From Corbicula japonica (taxonomy: Eukaryota; Mollusca; Bivalvia; Venerida; Cyrenidae), in assembly GCA_038501625.1 (NCBI GenBank), contig JAZAYU010000001.1:4030001-4094000 (forward strand): 64,000 nt of DNA, given 5' to 3'. Both the position numbers and the translations under genes were made by a program. Below the pieces are notes generated by a model. The model was not told where the DNA came from, did no database searches, and worked only from the letters and a program-made list of their open reading frames with translations. Shown piece by piece: positions 25,703 through 37,231 of the stretch (positions within the stretch are counted from its first letter, which is position 1; each line of letters opens with the position of its first letter).

Positions 25703-27395
25703 ATAAATAGATCGATGAGTTGGTGTTTTCTTTTAATTAAAATATATGCGAATTGAAAGTTTATTGTTGTAAGCAGTTATAAAAAGAGTGTACATGTAGT
25801 AAGAGACATTGTTCAGATAGTTATTCTTGGCAGATATTGAAGTTTGTGTTCTGAGTTTACGAATATTCAGGCGATCCTGTGACTGGATTTTGGCGCGTGA
25901 GTGTGACCTATATATGATGGTTCTTTGTTAACAAATGTTTCTGATGTTGAAATTGACGGTTCTAGTGGGTTTCCGTTTTACAAGAAGAAGGCGATTTCTT
26001 GTCTATAAAGTAAATAATAATTGTATAACCATTTTTGTAGGTCTTTTTCTGTTGTTCAGTATAAATTGGTTTGAGGTGGTATTGCAGTGTGATTCAACCC
26101 CACCCACACCCATCCCCCAGCCCCCTGGTTTACGGGATCAAGATGCTGTGTCTGAATACTGAATATAGAAAGTTAGTATAGATTTTCATCCTGAAGGTAC
26201 CAATTTGAAAGAAATTGCCATGTTCGTGGTAGGATAATTTTGAAAGGTACTGTTGAGTTTATATAGAGCAAATTCATTGTAATGTGGTTAGTGCTATGAT
26301 AATTTTTAACTTCCAGGTAACTCCTTCATGAAAATGAAATGTTGGTGTAACTGTCCACAAAGTGCAAGGTCTAACATTATCTTCAGCTGCTGTTGATATC
26401 GGGAAAACGATATTAAAAAGAGGAATGGCTTACAAAGCTCTCAGTAGAGTATCTACTTATAAAAATCTACAATGACAAAAATGAAAAATCAGTTACATTT
26501 ATGAAATTTTGAGTGCTCTTAGCGATCCACTACACTCCTCCTTGTTCGACCATCGAAGTCTGCAGAAGAAAATTATCAAACTAAACAAAATTAACATTCA
26601 TTTGTGCAAAATTTCATTGAAAGGCATTTTGTCGTTTTTGAAATTATGATACTTTTCATTTTTATCGATAAAGGTGCAAGGAGGAGTGTAGTAAATCCTT
26701 AAAATGTGAGAAATTATTTTGTGTCCTAAAATGAATACATATCAACACATATAGTTCTGGCAATTGTTCATCATAATGCATGTTACCATAGCAACCATCT
26801 CTTCCACTATTTTCCAGCTAGTTATCATTATATTTAAAAGGAAAGCTGTTCAATTCGTTTGTATTCAAATCATTCACTACATTTACTGCAAACTTGTAAA
26901 TGTTCAGCAAACAAATTTCATCATTAACCTAGTCTCAATAATTCGACTGCAAGCACAGACCCATTATCATACGGACGTTTTCGTTGTCTGTTCTTTACGT
27001 CTCAAGCAGTTTCGATCAAAACTGTGGTGGAAATCGACCCGATTTAAATTCCTTTTTTTTCACTCCCACATGAAAATTTTAACACTGGTATGTCAAATAT
27101 CGTTATAAAACATAAATAATGATAAAAGTAACAATAAAATAAACGAATAATCCACAAAATAACTTGTTAAACCTACCACAGCATATGCCGTTTACACGGT
27201 GAAAACAAAGACCTATATATATAATAGATCTAATAGATCAATTGCAATACAAAATGTGATTTATTGTATCAATTGACACATTAGGTAAACATTTTAATAA
27301 CATTTTCCAGAGTGTTACTTTAATGGTGATTATTACTTTTTAAGACTTGTCAATTGCACTGTTAACTGTTTGTCAAATCATACTGTCATTAATCA
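25699..27395. other. Intergenic DNA with one short inverted repeat
   Basis: No gene recognised. CACTACACTCCTCCTTG at 26528-26544 has the complement CAAGGAGGAGTGTAGT at 26677-26692, giving a 165-bp foldback structure. A 114-codon frame at 26764-27108 has no motif. Confidence 0.5.
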
Positions 27396-29432
27396 CTATA
27401 AACTTTTACTTAATGCTGAGATTTTTTTTACTTTGACACTTTTGCGTTGGCCGATAGTGTTTTTAAAGATGCTCGCAAGCTTGCCGATGTTTTTTCTACT
27501 GTACTGACTTTGTTCACTTTTCTGGATTTTTTTTTGAATATATTTTGCTTTAGCATAACCTCGAACAGTTAAAAAAATGTTTATCAAGTCCTCAATAATA
27601 GAAGAATTCTGCTGAATTTCATTTTCTTTATTTTCACACTGGCTATAAAATAAAAAGTTTTCTTGATAGTGCGACACCATAAAAGAGTCCATGATTTTTT
27701 CTGATAATTCAGATTTTGGAATGATTTCTAAAGAATTCTGTTCATTTTTCCGTAGAACATTTTCAAATTCTCTTACCAAGAAAAAAAATGTGTCACATGG
27801 TTTTTTCAAACCTCCACGGTTCTTTTTGTCATACCATGTTGCATATTTTTCTGTAAATGTTTTTTCACTAGAGCATTCAACAAGTAACTTTATCGATTCC
27901 ATGTTTTGATCACGAATAGATTTGTTTTTAATTTTGAAGTACTTTTTTTCTAGGGCACGAATTATATATCCAGAAATGTAAAACAACATTTTATTGTCCA
28001 TATCTGTTAATAATGTGTTTTGTTGCTCCGAATTTTTCATTTCTAACTTTGCCCTATAATTAAAAACTTCCCCAACGAGATCCAAAATGAAATCTTGAAT
28101 AAAATTGTTAATGTCCATTGTTGTTAAATCTGTGATATCAGTTGAGCTCTGCAGTAAGGTTATTCCTTTTTCAATTATTTCTTTGTTTATCCTAGTCTGG
28201 TGCAAGGTTTTAAAGAACAGTTCCCTTTCTTCATTTGTTGAAATTCGGTTTCCATTTAAACATTTTTCTATCACAGATTGGAAATACTGCGAAACTGGCT
28301 CATTATTTTCACAACTTTGCGCGATGATTGGAAGTTTGGAGTTTCCAAATATATTGTACATCGGATCATGCTGTAAATTTTTAAGACTCTTTTGATAAGC
28401 AGAAGGATATACTGTATGAAATTTTTCAATCTCCTCAGGATATTGCTCTGGTCTTGTAGCGTTCTCTGGCCCTTTCTTGTAGTCAGCAGCTAAGAATAAA
28501 AATTATTAAATTGGTGATTATGTGTTTTCAAACATAGTTTTTTTTATTTAAATCAGAATTTCTTTATTAATTGTAAAGATGAAGATACACTAAAACTTGC
28601 ACCATGATTTTATTGTTGTAGTTAATGTTTATTGTCAAAGTTTGATTTTTTTAAATTTAATTTCATTTAATTTTTCTTTCAAGAGTATGAATAAATGTAT
28701 ATATTTAAGGATTATTAAAATGTTCAAAGTGAAATGATTGTTTGTGTTTATTTTAAAGATGCTTTTATTCCGGACCAGTTAGGCATTCACTCTATATATT
28801 TATGTCTTTTTACGCATGAGTGAACAGTGTAGATCCAGATCGTAGACACCTCTCTGCCATCTGATCAGGATCTGCAATGCTGCAGCTTTCGGTCAGCAAT
28901 AACCAAAGACATTAAAAACCAAACAGTGTGGATCCTGATCAGACAGCACAAATGTGCCTGCTGATCTGGATCTACACTGTTCACTCATGCCATAATGGCA
29001 TATATATATGGAGGAAAGGGTTAAATTTGTTTATTTCACATCAATTATGAAACAAGATTTCCAGCATATATTAATCCCTTAATTATAATCACGCAAAATG
29101 GCTGCTTCCTGGATTGGAAATGGAAAGGGGAAAATGCAGAAACAAATCCAGTTGGATTAGAATCTACACTCTCAAGAAATGTCCAACAATGCCATACAAG
29201 ACCAGTTTTTATGCATACCTCGAAGATTTTTTTCATGCTTCTTCAAAACATGGCCTCTGAATCCAGAAATACTTTTATATTCCTTCTTGCACTCTGGGCA
29301 TTGATAGGCATTCGAATCTATTGCTTTGCTACAATTATCATTTTCGGATTCATCAGCAGTATAATCACCCAGAATTTCATCCAAGTCTAAGTCATCGTCC
29401 CATGAAAAGAAATCAGCTTTGTACTTTGCCAT
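27396..29432 (-). CDS. C2H2 zinc-finger / P-element (THAP9)-like transposase-derived protein, two exons
   Basis: Exon 1 is 29219-29432 (71 codons plus one base; donor CGAG|GTATGC). Exon 2 is 27396-28489 (acceptor TTTTTATTCTTAG|CTGCTG). The phases agree, giving an uninterrupted 435-residue protein. Residues 5-37 are acidic (WDDDLDLDEILGDY). Residues 45-66 are one C2H2 finger (C45, C48, H61, H66; YQCPECKKEYK). The long second part has ISGYIIRAL at about 243-251 and RGGLKKPCDTFFFLVREFE at about 296-314. These resemble the Y.aGYv.rkl and RGGL..PS.....v...E motifs near the C-terminus of P-element/THAP9-type transposases. The THAP finger and the catalytic RNase H core are not evident, so transposition is unlikely. 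It may be a domesticated nuclear DNA-binding protein or a partial transposon gene. AATAAA lies about 130 bp past the stop (27260-27265). A MITE sits in the intron. Confidence 0.72.
28778..29024. mobile_element. TTAA-flanked foldback MITE, copy 2 (in intron)
   Basis: The right end GGAGGAAAGGGTTAA is intact. The left TTAA has decayed (CCAGTTAGGCATTC). The centre has the paired motifs AGTGTAGATCCAGATC and GATCTGGATCTACACT. It lies inside the intron of the zinc-finger gene. Confidence 0.8.
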
Positions 29433-29542
29433 TTTATTGCTACTCTGCTAGATATTGTGTGAGCATGTGCTAGAATCTAGATGCACCAAGTTGGTAATTT
29501 ACATATATATAGACCATTCTTTATGTCAAAGGGAGTCACTTT

Positions 29543-29763
29543 CTATTCGACCAATGTCAAAACATGACAGTGTATTTGGATTTCACACACTGACAGTTTA
29601 TTAAGTTCCCCTACCTGTCAATTTGGAACTGGAGACTTGTCACATGCTATTGGACCAGTCTTAACACTGTAAACATGACAGTGTATTTGATTTGGTGTTC
29701 ACACCATGCCAGTGTATTAAGTTCCCGTACCTGTCAGCGAGGATCTGGAGACTTATACTTGGC
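29543..29763. repeat. Two-copy ~104-bp tandem duplication upstream of the zinc-finger gene
   Basis: The units start at 29543 (CTATTCGACCA) and 29647 (CTATTGGACCA). Both carry ACATGACAGTGTATTT, TATTAAGTTCCC, TACCTGTCA and CTGGAGACTT in the same order. They lie 110-330 bp upstream of the ATG at 29432, where promoter elements would be expected. Confidence 0.65.
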
Positions 29764-30159
29764 TGAGATAATGGTGAAGACCACCCTAGATCTCATTCAA
29801 CATCAGTATCACATTCTAAATGTAACAAAATAAAACACGAACCAAAGTTTAATGAGATGCCTATTTTCTCAAATTCATTATATCAGCTTTATTCAGACAT
29901 AAAAATTAATAAAAAAAACCAACAAACAAATGACACGAGAGGCAATAAACAACAACAACAACAACAAAGAAACGAGTATTTCTTCGTAAAATATTTAATT
30001 TCATATCGCTTATTTCGGCTATTACAAGCACTTTAACAAATCTTTGATGAAAGAATAACCTTTTTTGATAATATAAGCATTAAAAACGTTTACTTTTATT
30101 TAAAATATTTTATTAATTACATGTTTTCATGATCAATAAAATGAAAGTTTCTGATGTAT

Positions 30160-30440
30160 GAATTGACAGCCATATTGATTACTATGACGCGGTTAGCGAT
30201 CACGTGACTCGCCGAGATAACGCAGGCCGCGTGCACATGCGAGATAAAGCGAAGACGCTTATCTTTGTATAATACAGGTCTTTGGTGAAAATTATCGATA
30301 AACGCGAGTCAGATAAACTTTATGCGGTGTAATCGACATGGGTGGAGGTTTAAAACAGTTTTGCATAAAAACGAAAAGGTTACTTATAAAGGATTACATA
30401 TATTGATTCTACTTGAATGTGGCTTCTCAGGTATGTATTT
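30160..30440 (+). promoter_or_regulatory. CpG-richer patch with a possible first exon and splice donor (weak)
   Basis: Between 30187 and 30330 CpG is unusually frequent for this window (GACGCGG, ACTCGCCGAG, ACGCAGGCCGCGTG, AAGACGC, AAACGCGAG) and a CACGTG E-box is present. At about 30420-30436 CTTCTCAG|GTATGT is a strong donor. No downstream exon was found in the window, so this may be an orphan promoter, an alternative first exon or chance. Confidence 0.25.
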
Positions 30441-30595
30441 TTTTAAATAAATATGGTTTAAGATGCTTTATGAAGCCGGCAAAAGATTGAAAAGTTGCGA
30501 TTCATTTTCCTATCGGCGGCATATAGAAATAGTAGGAAAATTTTCCGCATTGATTTGAATAGTAACTGGGTTGTGAGCGAAGAGCGACCATCGTA

Positions 30596-30812
30596 CAGTC
30601 AATTATTCAGTTCCGGCATTCAATCAGTTACGGCACATTTGAGTTATAAATCGAAAATGTGTTAAGAAATCAATGTGTTCTTGCAGCTTTTCTCTTATTT
30701 AGAGTGAGGTTGCTGGAACACACAATGATTTCTGAACCAATTTTCGTTTTTTAAATCAAGATTATGAACATGTTCCGGAACTGATTGAATGCCGAAACTG
30801 ATTGATTGTATG
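30596..30812. mobile_element. 217-bp Tc1/mariner-type MITE (copy 2)
   Basis: Same length and ends as 13622-13838, with TA on each side (30594-30595 and 30813-30814). GGCATTCAATCAGTT and the complement ACTGATTGAATGCC are visible at the two ends. Confidence 0.82.
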
Positions 30813-30814
30813 TA

Positions 30815-32143
30815 TATATAGAAAAGCTCTTATTGCGCACAAATAGTTGGGCTAATCATTAACCCAAGGCCATACCATTTCTGGTATATTTCATTTCAAA
30901 CCGCACTCCTTGTATACAACGCGTTCCACAGCTACATGTAATACACAAGCACATCCTTCAACGTTCAATACCGGACTTTGCCAATAAAAGACAACAATAT
31001 ATTATCACTTAATTCTTTCTTCGTTTAAAAATAATCCATCACCTGCAGTTGAACTCTTACACCCAACATCTAACTTCTTTTAAATGTCGTCCACACATAA
31101 CACATCTATGTTATACTTTTCTTGTTAATAAATTTTGTCTAAAAGATGGTGCGTTTTAGATAATAATTAATAAAAATAAGTCATAAATAGAAAACACAGA
31201 CCTAATCGCTCATTTCTTTATTTTTCAAACTATCTTCACAATTCTTTTTGCATCATAAAGCGAACCCTACTTGCAGATTGGAAAAGCTTAAGATGTTTAT
31301 AAAAGTCATTCGCAAAAATCACTGTTTTAGTATTATTTTCATTCAAAGTTTCCTTTACGTAGTTGTAGAGATATGCTCCTGTCAAATTTTATATCGTTAA
31401 ATAATGTTGTAAATAATTCTTTTCTGAAACTTGTGTCATAAACTTGGCACAAACATTTCATTAACAAAGAGAGCTTGTTCTGTAAATACTAAAAGGTAGA
31501 GTTACAGTTTCAATGCAGTGCAGATTTCTTAATGCCCTTCATTGTTACTTACCTTCTCCCAACAATTTTAAAGATGTTCTCTGTGCAATTTATTTATTCA
31601 ATGATGGAAAAAAATACTGCAAACATAAAAGTTGGAATAATGCATGCACGAACTGAGTGATAGATAAACTGGTAAGCTAATATGCTACCTTTGAAAATAA
31701 AAGAAAAATTTACATCTGCAATTTTCAGTAATAATGAACAGAAAAGAGAACAGACTGACTGATGGAAGGACTATCAATAAGCAAAATTATTTTAACTTCC
31801 CTTTGATAGAAGTCTTCCTTCAGTTTCCACTTTGCATTGGAAAACATTTGGTCGTGAGCCTGGAACCAACAGCAGCCTTGCACAAACTTTTAGACTGTGC
31901 ACAATGTTTTGTCTTGTTCCCTTGGCGAGAACATACAATTAACTATGAAGTCCTGTAAACAAGGGTGCCCTCATTAGCTTTTGTCATCAGTGTTACTGTT
32001 CCAACATCCATTCAAAAGGCTGTGATATCACAAATACTTCACATGAAATTATTTTGGTAAGAATTATTACCAGTATTAGTGTAAATTTAAGACATGAATC
32101 AATAGTTTTTGCGTTCATTGGTATATGAAAAACATTCAGTTCT
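30815..32143. other. Intergenic DNA, no gene seen
   Basis: AT-rich. A 74-codon plus-strand frame at 31734-31958 has no recognisable domain. Confidence 0.5.
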
Positions 32144-32378
32144 TTAACCCTTTGTGATATATATGTGGGTTTGATTACATGTGCGAACAGTGTAGATCCA
32201 GATCAGCTGGTACATCCATGCAATCTGATCTGGATCTAGACTGGTCACATCTTGGTCAGAAATATCCATATCAATCAAAAGTGAAAATTGCAGATCCTAT
32301 TCAGATGGCACAAATGTGACAGCTGATCTGGATTCACACTGTTAACCCATGACATAACAGTCATATCCCATGGGTTAA
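32144..32378. mobile_element. TTAA-flanked foldback MITE, copy 3
   Basis: TTAACCCTTTGTGATATATA on the left and CATGGGTTAA on the right, with GTAGATCCAGATCAG and the complementary GATCTGGATCTAGACTGG inside. It mixes the end types of copies 1 and 4. Confidence 0.82.
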
Positions 32379-33295
32379 ATAAAAAAGTGAAGCCCTTCCA
32401 GCTTCACACTTTAAACAACCAATTGATGAATGCAATAAAATATTGATTCAATACTTAAATGCTCAACATTATTTTTGTCAGTAATACAAAACATACTAGT
32501 GTTGTTTTTATATAATGTTTAATACAAAATTATTTGTTATATTTCTACCTGATAACATTTCAAATTATACACCCAAAATCACTGGATCATAGTCTGGTCC
32601 AATTTGATATACAATGCATATAAATGAACACTAAAGTCCAGCATAATGTCCTTATAATGAATTAAACATAATAAAAAAGTACAGCAACGATTCAGACACT
32701 GTGAAATCACTAAAATTTGTGAGGTACTAATATTTTATCACTTGCCTCCTTGATCTGATATCACACTCATTGACCAAAGTAAAAAAAGCTAGACTACTAG
32801 ACCAAATGAACTTAAACTTTTTGACTACTTGTTTGTCTACATGGACTAATGATCAATATATTGGATGTAGTGATAATTTATTGTTGTAAATTTGTGAATA
32901 AGCATGCATTTTCAAACACGTCTTTAATCTTCAAAGACAGTAAACATGTTTCAATTAATGTTTGATGCAGGCGTGGGGTATGGATGATGGTAGATCTGTA
33001 AGTGTCATTTTGTATAAAAAGAAGTGTATAGTCGGTCAATCTAAGCTATAAGCATATATAAAAAATAAGCACATATTTGGCGGCTTAAATATAAGCACAC
33101 ATCAAAAAATAAGCACAAATAGGCTTCACATAATCAAAAATACTTATTTGAAATTCTCCAGTATTATGAACATAAACATATTGCAGAAAATTAAAAAAAA
33201 ATTAGGAACCCACAAAATTGTATTTTAACAGAACACCACAAAATTTTATGTTCATGATTATAAGTGAATGTATACAGCACTTGAAGTCAGAGACA
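32379..33295. other. Intergenic DNA, no gene seen
   Basis: Includes several AATAAGCACA repeats around 33045-33120 (three to four imperfect copies). No coding signal. Confidence 0.5.
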
Positions 33296-33539
33296 TTAAC
33301 CCTTTCCAGTATAGATACACCTTTATTGCTAGGGCGAACAGTTTAGATCCAGATCAGCCGGCACATCCGTGCCGTCTGATCAGGATCTAAACTGTTTGCT
33401 GTTTGATTCATTAGGTTATTTCTGACCAAAATGCAACCAGTGCAGATCCTGATCAGATGGTACGGATGTGCTGACTGATCTGGATCTACACTGCTCGCAC
33501 ATGCGTAAAAATGTTTATATGTATCAAGGAAAGGGTTAA
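33296..33539. mobile_element. TTAA-flanked foldback MITE, copy 4
   Basis: TTAACCCTTTCC on the left, AGGAAAGGGTTAA on the right. The central motifs are perfectly paired. The 80-codon minus-strand frame is a repeat translation. Confidence 0.88.
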
Positions 33540-33560
33540 TATACAACAGGTTGAAGTTTC

Positions 33561-33776
33561 TTAACCCTTTCCTCCACAAATACACCTTAATTTCGAGGGC
33601 GAACAGTTTAGATACAGATCTGGATCTAAACTGTTTGCTTTATGATTTGTTTGGTTATCTCTGACCAAAATATGACCAGTGCAGATCCTGAGCAGATGGT
33701 ACAGATATGATGGCTGATCTTGATCTTCACTGGTTACACATGCGTAAAAAGGTGTATATATGGAGGAAAGGGTTAA
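33561..33776. mobile_element. TTAA-flanked foldback MITE, copy 5
   Basis: TTAACCCTTTCCTCCA on the left and TGGAGGAAAGGGTTAA on the right are exact complements over 16 bp. It lies only 21 bp from copy 4. Confidence 0.9.
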
Positions 33777-33850
33777 AAGAGGCATAATTTCTAGTTTTTG
33801 GCCAATAGTGCAAAAAGTAAGACAATAACATGTTTCAGATTAATACCAAT

Positions 33851-34084
33851 TTAACCCTTTACTCCATGTATATGCAGTTTATCACATGTGCTACCAGTGT
33901 AGATCCAGATCAGCCATCCATCTGATCAGGATCTGAATTGATTATATTTGGTCAAATATAACCTACTAAATCAAAAAGCAAACAGTGCAGATCTTGATCT
34001 AACATGAATGTGCCAGATGATCTGGATCTACACTGTTTGCTCATTACATAAAGGCATATAATACATGGAGAAGAAAGGAACTAA
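33851..34084. mobile_element. TTAA-flanked foldback MITE, copy 6 (decayed right end)
   Basis: TTAACCCTTTACTCCATG on the left; the right end (CATGGAGAAGAAAGGAACTAA) has mutated away from TTAA. Interior motifs retained. Confidence 0.8.
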
Positions 34085-34622
34085 TAAAAAACTATTTAAA
34101 TGACATATTCAATTTATTTTGCCATTTTTGACAGTTGCTTCAGATCTGGATTTCAGACTCCCAGACTGGCAGACTAGAGGTCCCATAACTGAATCCCTAG
34201 CCTGTACAAGTTATGGATCCTGTTACCAGACTTATAATTCTGCTGTTGCTGGACCTCTAGCCTCTTAACCTCATTAATGCACATTATTTATTTCAAGATG
34301 TTGTTCTTTACAGCAGATACTTTTACTAAGCTGTGTGCAAAATTTTGCTTCATGTCAAAATTATGTGACTACCTGACAATGACACTGCCACTGGATCCCT
34401 ATTTGTTCACCTGCTGTGGCCAAGGACAAAATAATATATTTTAATGTTTTGATCCAAAGAGCAGATATATTCAAAGCAAGTGACTACATTAATAAGCTGC
34501 TATGTACATGCCAAAGCTGTGACATAACAACGCAAGACTATGTAATAGATACCAGAACATTAAAAGACTGAATGCACGATGCAGATTGGGAGATGAAGAG
34601 AGTACAGTAGTAAGAAAACTTA
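34085..34622. other. Intergenic DNA, no gene seen
   Basis: A minus-strand frame at 34489-34686 overlaps the next array leader and has no motif. Confidence 0.5.
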
Positions 34623-35945
34623 AACAAGAGGGTCCATGGGACCCTGGGTCGCTCACCTGCGAACATCTGTTCAATGGTTCGGACAAAAATTAAGACCACT
34701 AGAGTGCGGAAAAGCTTTTTCTTTAATTTGACCTAGTGACCTAGATTTCAAGGTCACATGACCCAGTTTCGAACTTGACCTAGATATCATCGAGATAAAC
34801 ATTCTGACCAAGTTTGAAGAAGATCGCATCAAAATTAAGACCGCTAGAGTGCAGACAAGCTTTTTCTATAATTTGACCTAGTGACCTTAATTTCAAGGTT
34901 ACATGACCCAGTTTCGAACATGACCTAGATATTATTGGGATAAACATTCTGACCAAGTTTGAAGAAGATCTGACCAAAAATACGACCACTAGAGTGCAGA
35001 TAAGCTTTTTCTATAATTTGACCTGGTGACCTAGATTTCAAGGTCACATGACCCAGTTTCGAACTTGACCTAGATATCATTGGGATAAACATTCTGACCA
35101 AGTTTGAAGAAGATCGGACCAAAATAACGACCACTAGAGTGTGGACAAGCTTTTTCTATAATTTGACCTAGTGACCTAGATTTCAAGGTCACATGACCCA
35201 GTTTCGAACTAGACCTAGATATCATTGGGATAAACATTCTGACCAAGTTTAAAGAAGAACGGACCAAAATTAAAACCACTAGAGTGCAGACAAGCTTTTT
35301 CTTTAATTTGACCTAGTGACCTAGTTTGAAGGGTCACATGACCCAGTTACGAACTTGACCTAGATATCATTAAGATAAACATTCTGTTCAAGTTTAAAGA
35401 AGATTGCACTATAATTAAGACTGCTAGAGTGCGGACAAGCTTTTTCTATAATTTGACCCAGTGACCTAGATTTCAAGGTCATATGACCCAGTTTCGAACT
35501 TGACCTAGATATCATTGAGATAGACATTCTGACAAAGTTTGAAGAAGATCGCACCATAATTAAGACCGCTAGAGTGCGGAAAAGCTTTTTCTATAATTTG
35601 ACCCAGTGACCTAGATTTTGAGGTCACATGACCCAGTTTCGAACTTGACCTAGATATCATCAAGATAAACATTCTGACCAAGTTTAAAGAAGATCGCACC
35701 ATAATTAAGACTGCTAGAGTGCGGACAAGCTTTTTCTACAATTTGACCCAGTGACCTAGATTTCAAGGTCACATGACCCAGTTTCGAACTTGACCTAGAT
35801 ATCATTGAGATAAACATTCTGACCAAGTTTGAAGAAGATTGGACCAAAATTCCGTCCCCTAGAGCGCAGACAACAATTGTGGACGGACGACGGACGAACC
35901 CCCCTCACAAAAGCTCACCCTGTCACTACGTGACAGGTGAGCTAA
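34623..35945. repeat. Tandem-array element, family C, eight exact 145-bp monomers
   Basis: The leader is AACAAGAG plus the palindrome GGGTCCATGGGACCC (34630-34644), then GCTCACCTG. The motif AGAGTG (AGAGCG in the last copy) starts at 34701, 34846, 34991, 35136, 35281, 35426, 35571, 35716 and 35861: eight successive intervals of exactly 145 bp. Monomers contain TTTTTCTATAATTTGACC, GGTCACATGACCCAGTTTCG and GACCAAGTTTGAAGAAGATC. The 3' end has an ACGG-type tract (35879-35896) and a near-perfect hairpin at 35912-35943 (AGCTCACC.TGTCAC / GTGACAGGTGAGCT) followed by AAA. Overlapping 65-69 codon minus-strand frames recur every 145 bp and change frame each time, so they are not genes. Confidence 0.92.
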
Positions 35946-36394
35946 AAATTAACACAATATTCAATAACAAACACAATATATTCCAACAAAAACAAACTGT
36001 TATCAACAATGATATTAGGTAAAACAAAAATCACTCTGAGAAAATCAGATTGCTGTAGTGGACTCAGCATTAGGTATGACTTAAATGAATAAAAGTGCAA
36101 TGGAAATGTCCATTAAACAAATGTATTGAAACAAAAGCCAGTCAGATATGAAAGCATCTGACCACTGCTTCCCTGACCCCATATACATAATTAAGCTGGT
36201 TTGACTTTTGAAATGAAAAAAACTTCAGAAGAAAAAAGGTGGTTTAGAGGGGGTAACCCAAACCACCTGACCCCCTTAGCCATCCCGAGTTGATTTTAGA
36301 AAATAGCAAATGAATAATAAAGAAATGCATTTTAGGGTGGGGAGAGTATCCAAACCCCATTGCAAAAATATTTTTGTAATGTTTGAGTTTTTAT
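35946..36394. other. Intergenic spacer between two array elements
   Basis: No gene or repeat recognised. Confidence 0.5.
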
Positions 36395-37231
36395 AACAAG
36401 AGGGCCATGATGGCCCTTTATCGCTCACCTGAGTACAACAACGTTATTTTTAGTAACAGTGACCTAGACCCAGATGACCCATATTCGAAATTGTCCAAGA
36501 AATCATTGGGACAAACATCCTGACCAAGTTTCATGACAATAGGAGCAAAAATGTGATGGCTAGAGTGTTAACAAGAAAATTCTATTTTAAGTAACAGTGA
36601 CCTAGTTTTTGGACCCAGATGACCCATATTCGAACTCGTCCGAGAAATCATTGGGACAAACATCCTGACCAAGTTTCATGACAATCGGAGCAAAAATGTG
36701 ACCGATAGAGTGTTAACAAGAAAATTCTATTTTTAGTAACAGTGACCTAGATTTTGGACCCAGATGACCCATATTCGAACTCGTCCGAGAAATCATTGGG
36801 ACAAACATCCTGACCAAGTTTCATGACAATCGGAGCAAAAATGTGACCACTAGAGAGTGAACAAGAAAATTCTATTTTTAGTAACAGTGACCTAGTTTTT
36901 GGATCCAGATGACCCATATTCGAACTCGTCCGAGAAATCATCGGGACAAACATCCTGACCAAGTTTCATGACAATCGGAGCAAAAATGTGACCACTAGAA
37001 TGTTAACAAGAAAATTCTATTTTTAGTAACAGTGACCTAGTTTTTGGACCCAGATGACCCATATCGAACTCTTCAGAGAAATCATTGGGACAAACATCCT
37101 GACCAAGTTTCATGACAATCAGAGCAAAAATGTGACCGCTAGAGTTTTAACGAACTAAGTATGGACGGACGACAGACGACGGACATTCATCGATCCTAAT
37201 AGCTCACCCTGAGCCAGCTCAGGTGAGCTAA
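36395..37231. repeat. Tandem-array element, family D (same monomer as 10334-13165)
   Basis: Leader AACAAG with the palindrome GGGCCATGATGGCCC (36402-36416) and GCTCACCTGAG. Five monomers; TCCTGACCAAG starts at 36518, 36663, 36808, 36953 and 37097 (145, 145, 145, 144). The 3' end has an ACGG/ACAG tract (37162-37183) and a hairpin at 37201-37229 ending CTCAGGTGAGC, the exact complement of the leader motif, then TAA. Confidence 0.9.

Noticed and set aside
24904..25706. Frames containing runs of IYIYIY and REREREREI
   Set aside because: Translations of the TA and GA microsatellites.
34780..35847. Series of 65-69 codon minus-strand frames with similar sequence
   Set aside because: They recur every 145 bp, which is not a multiple of three, so they are translations of successive array monomers.
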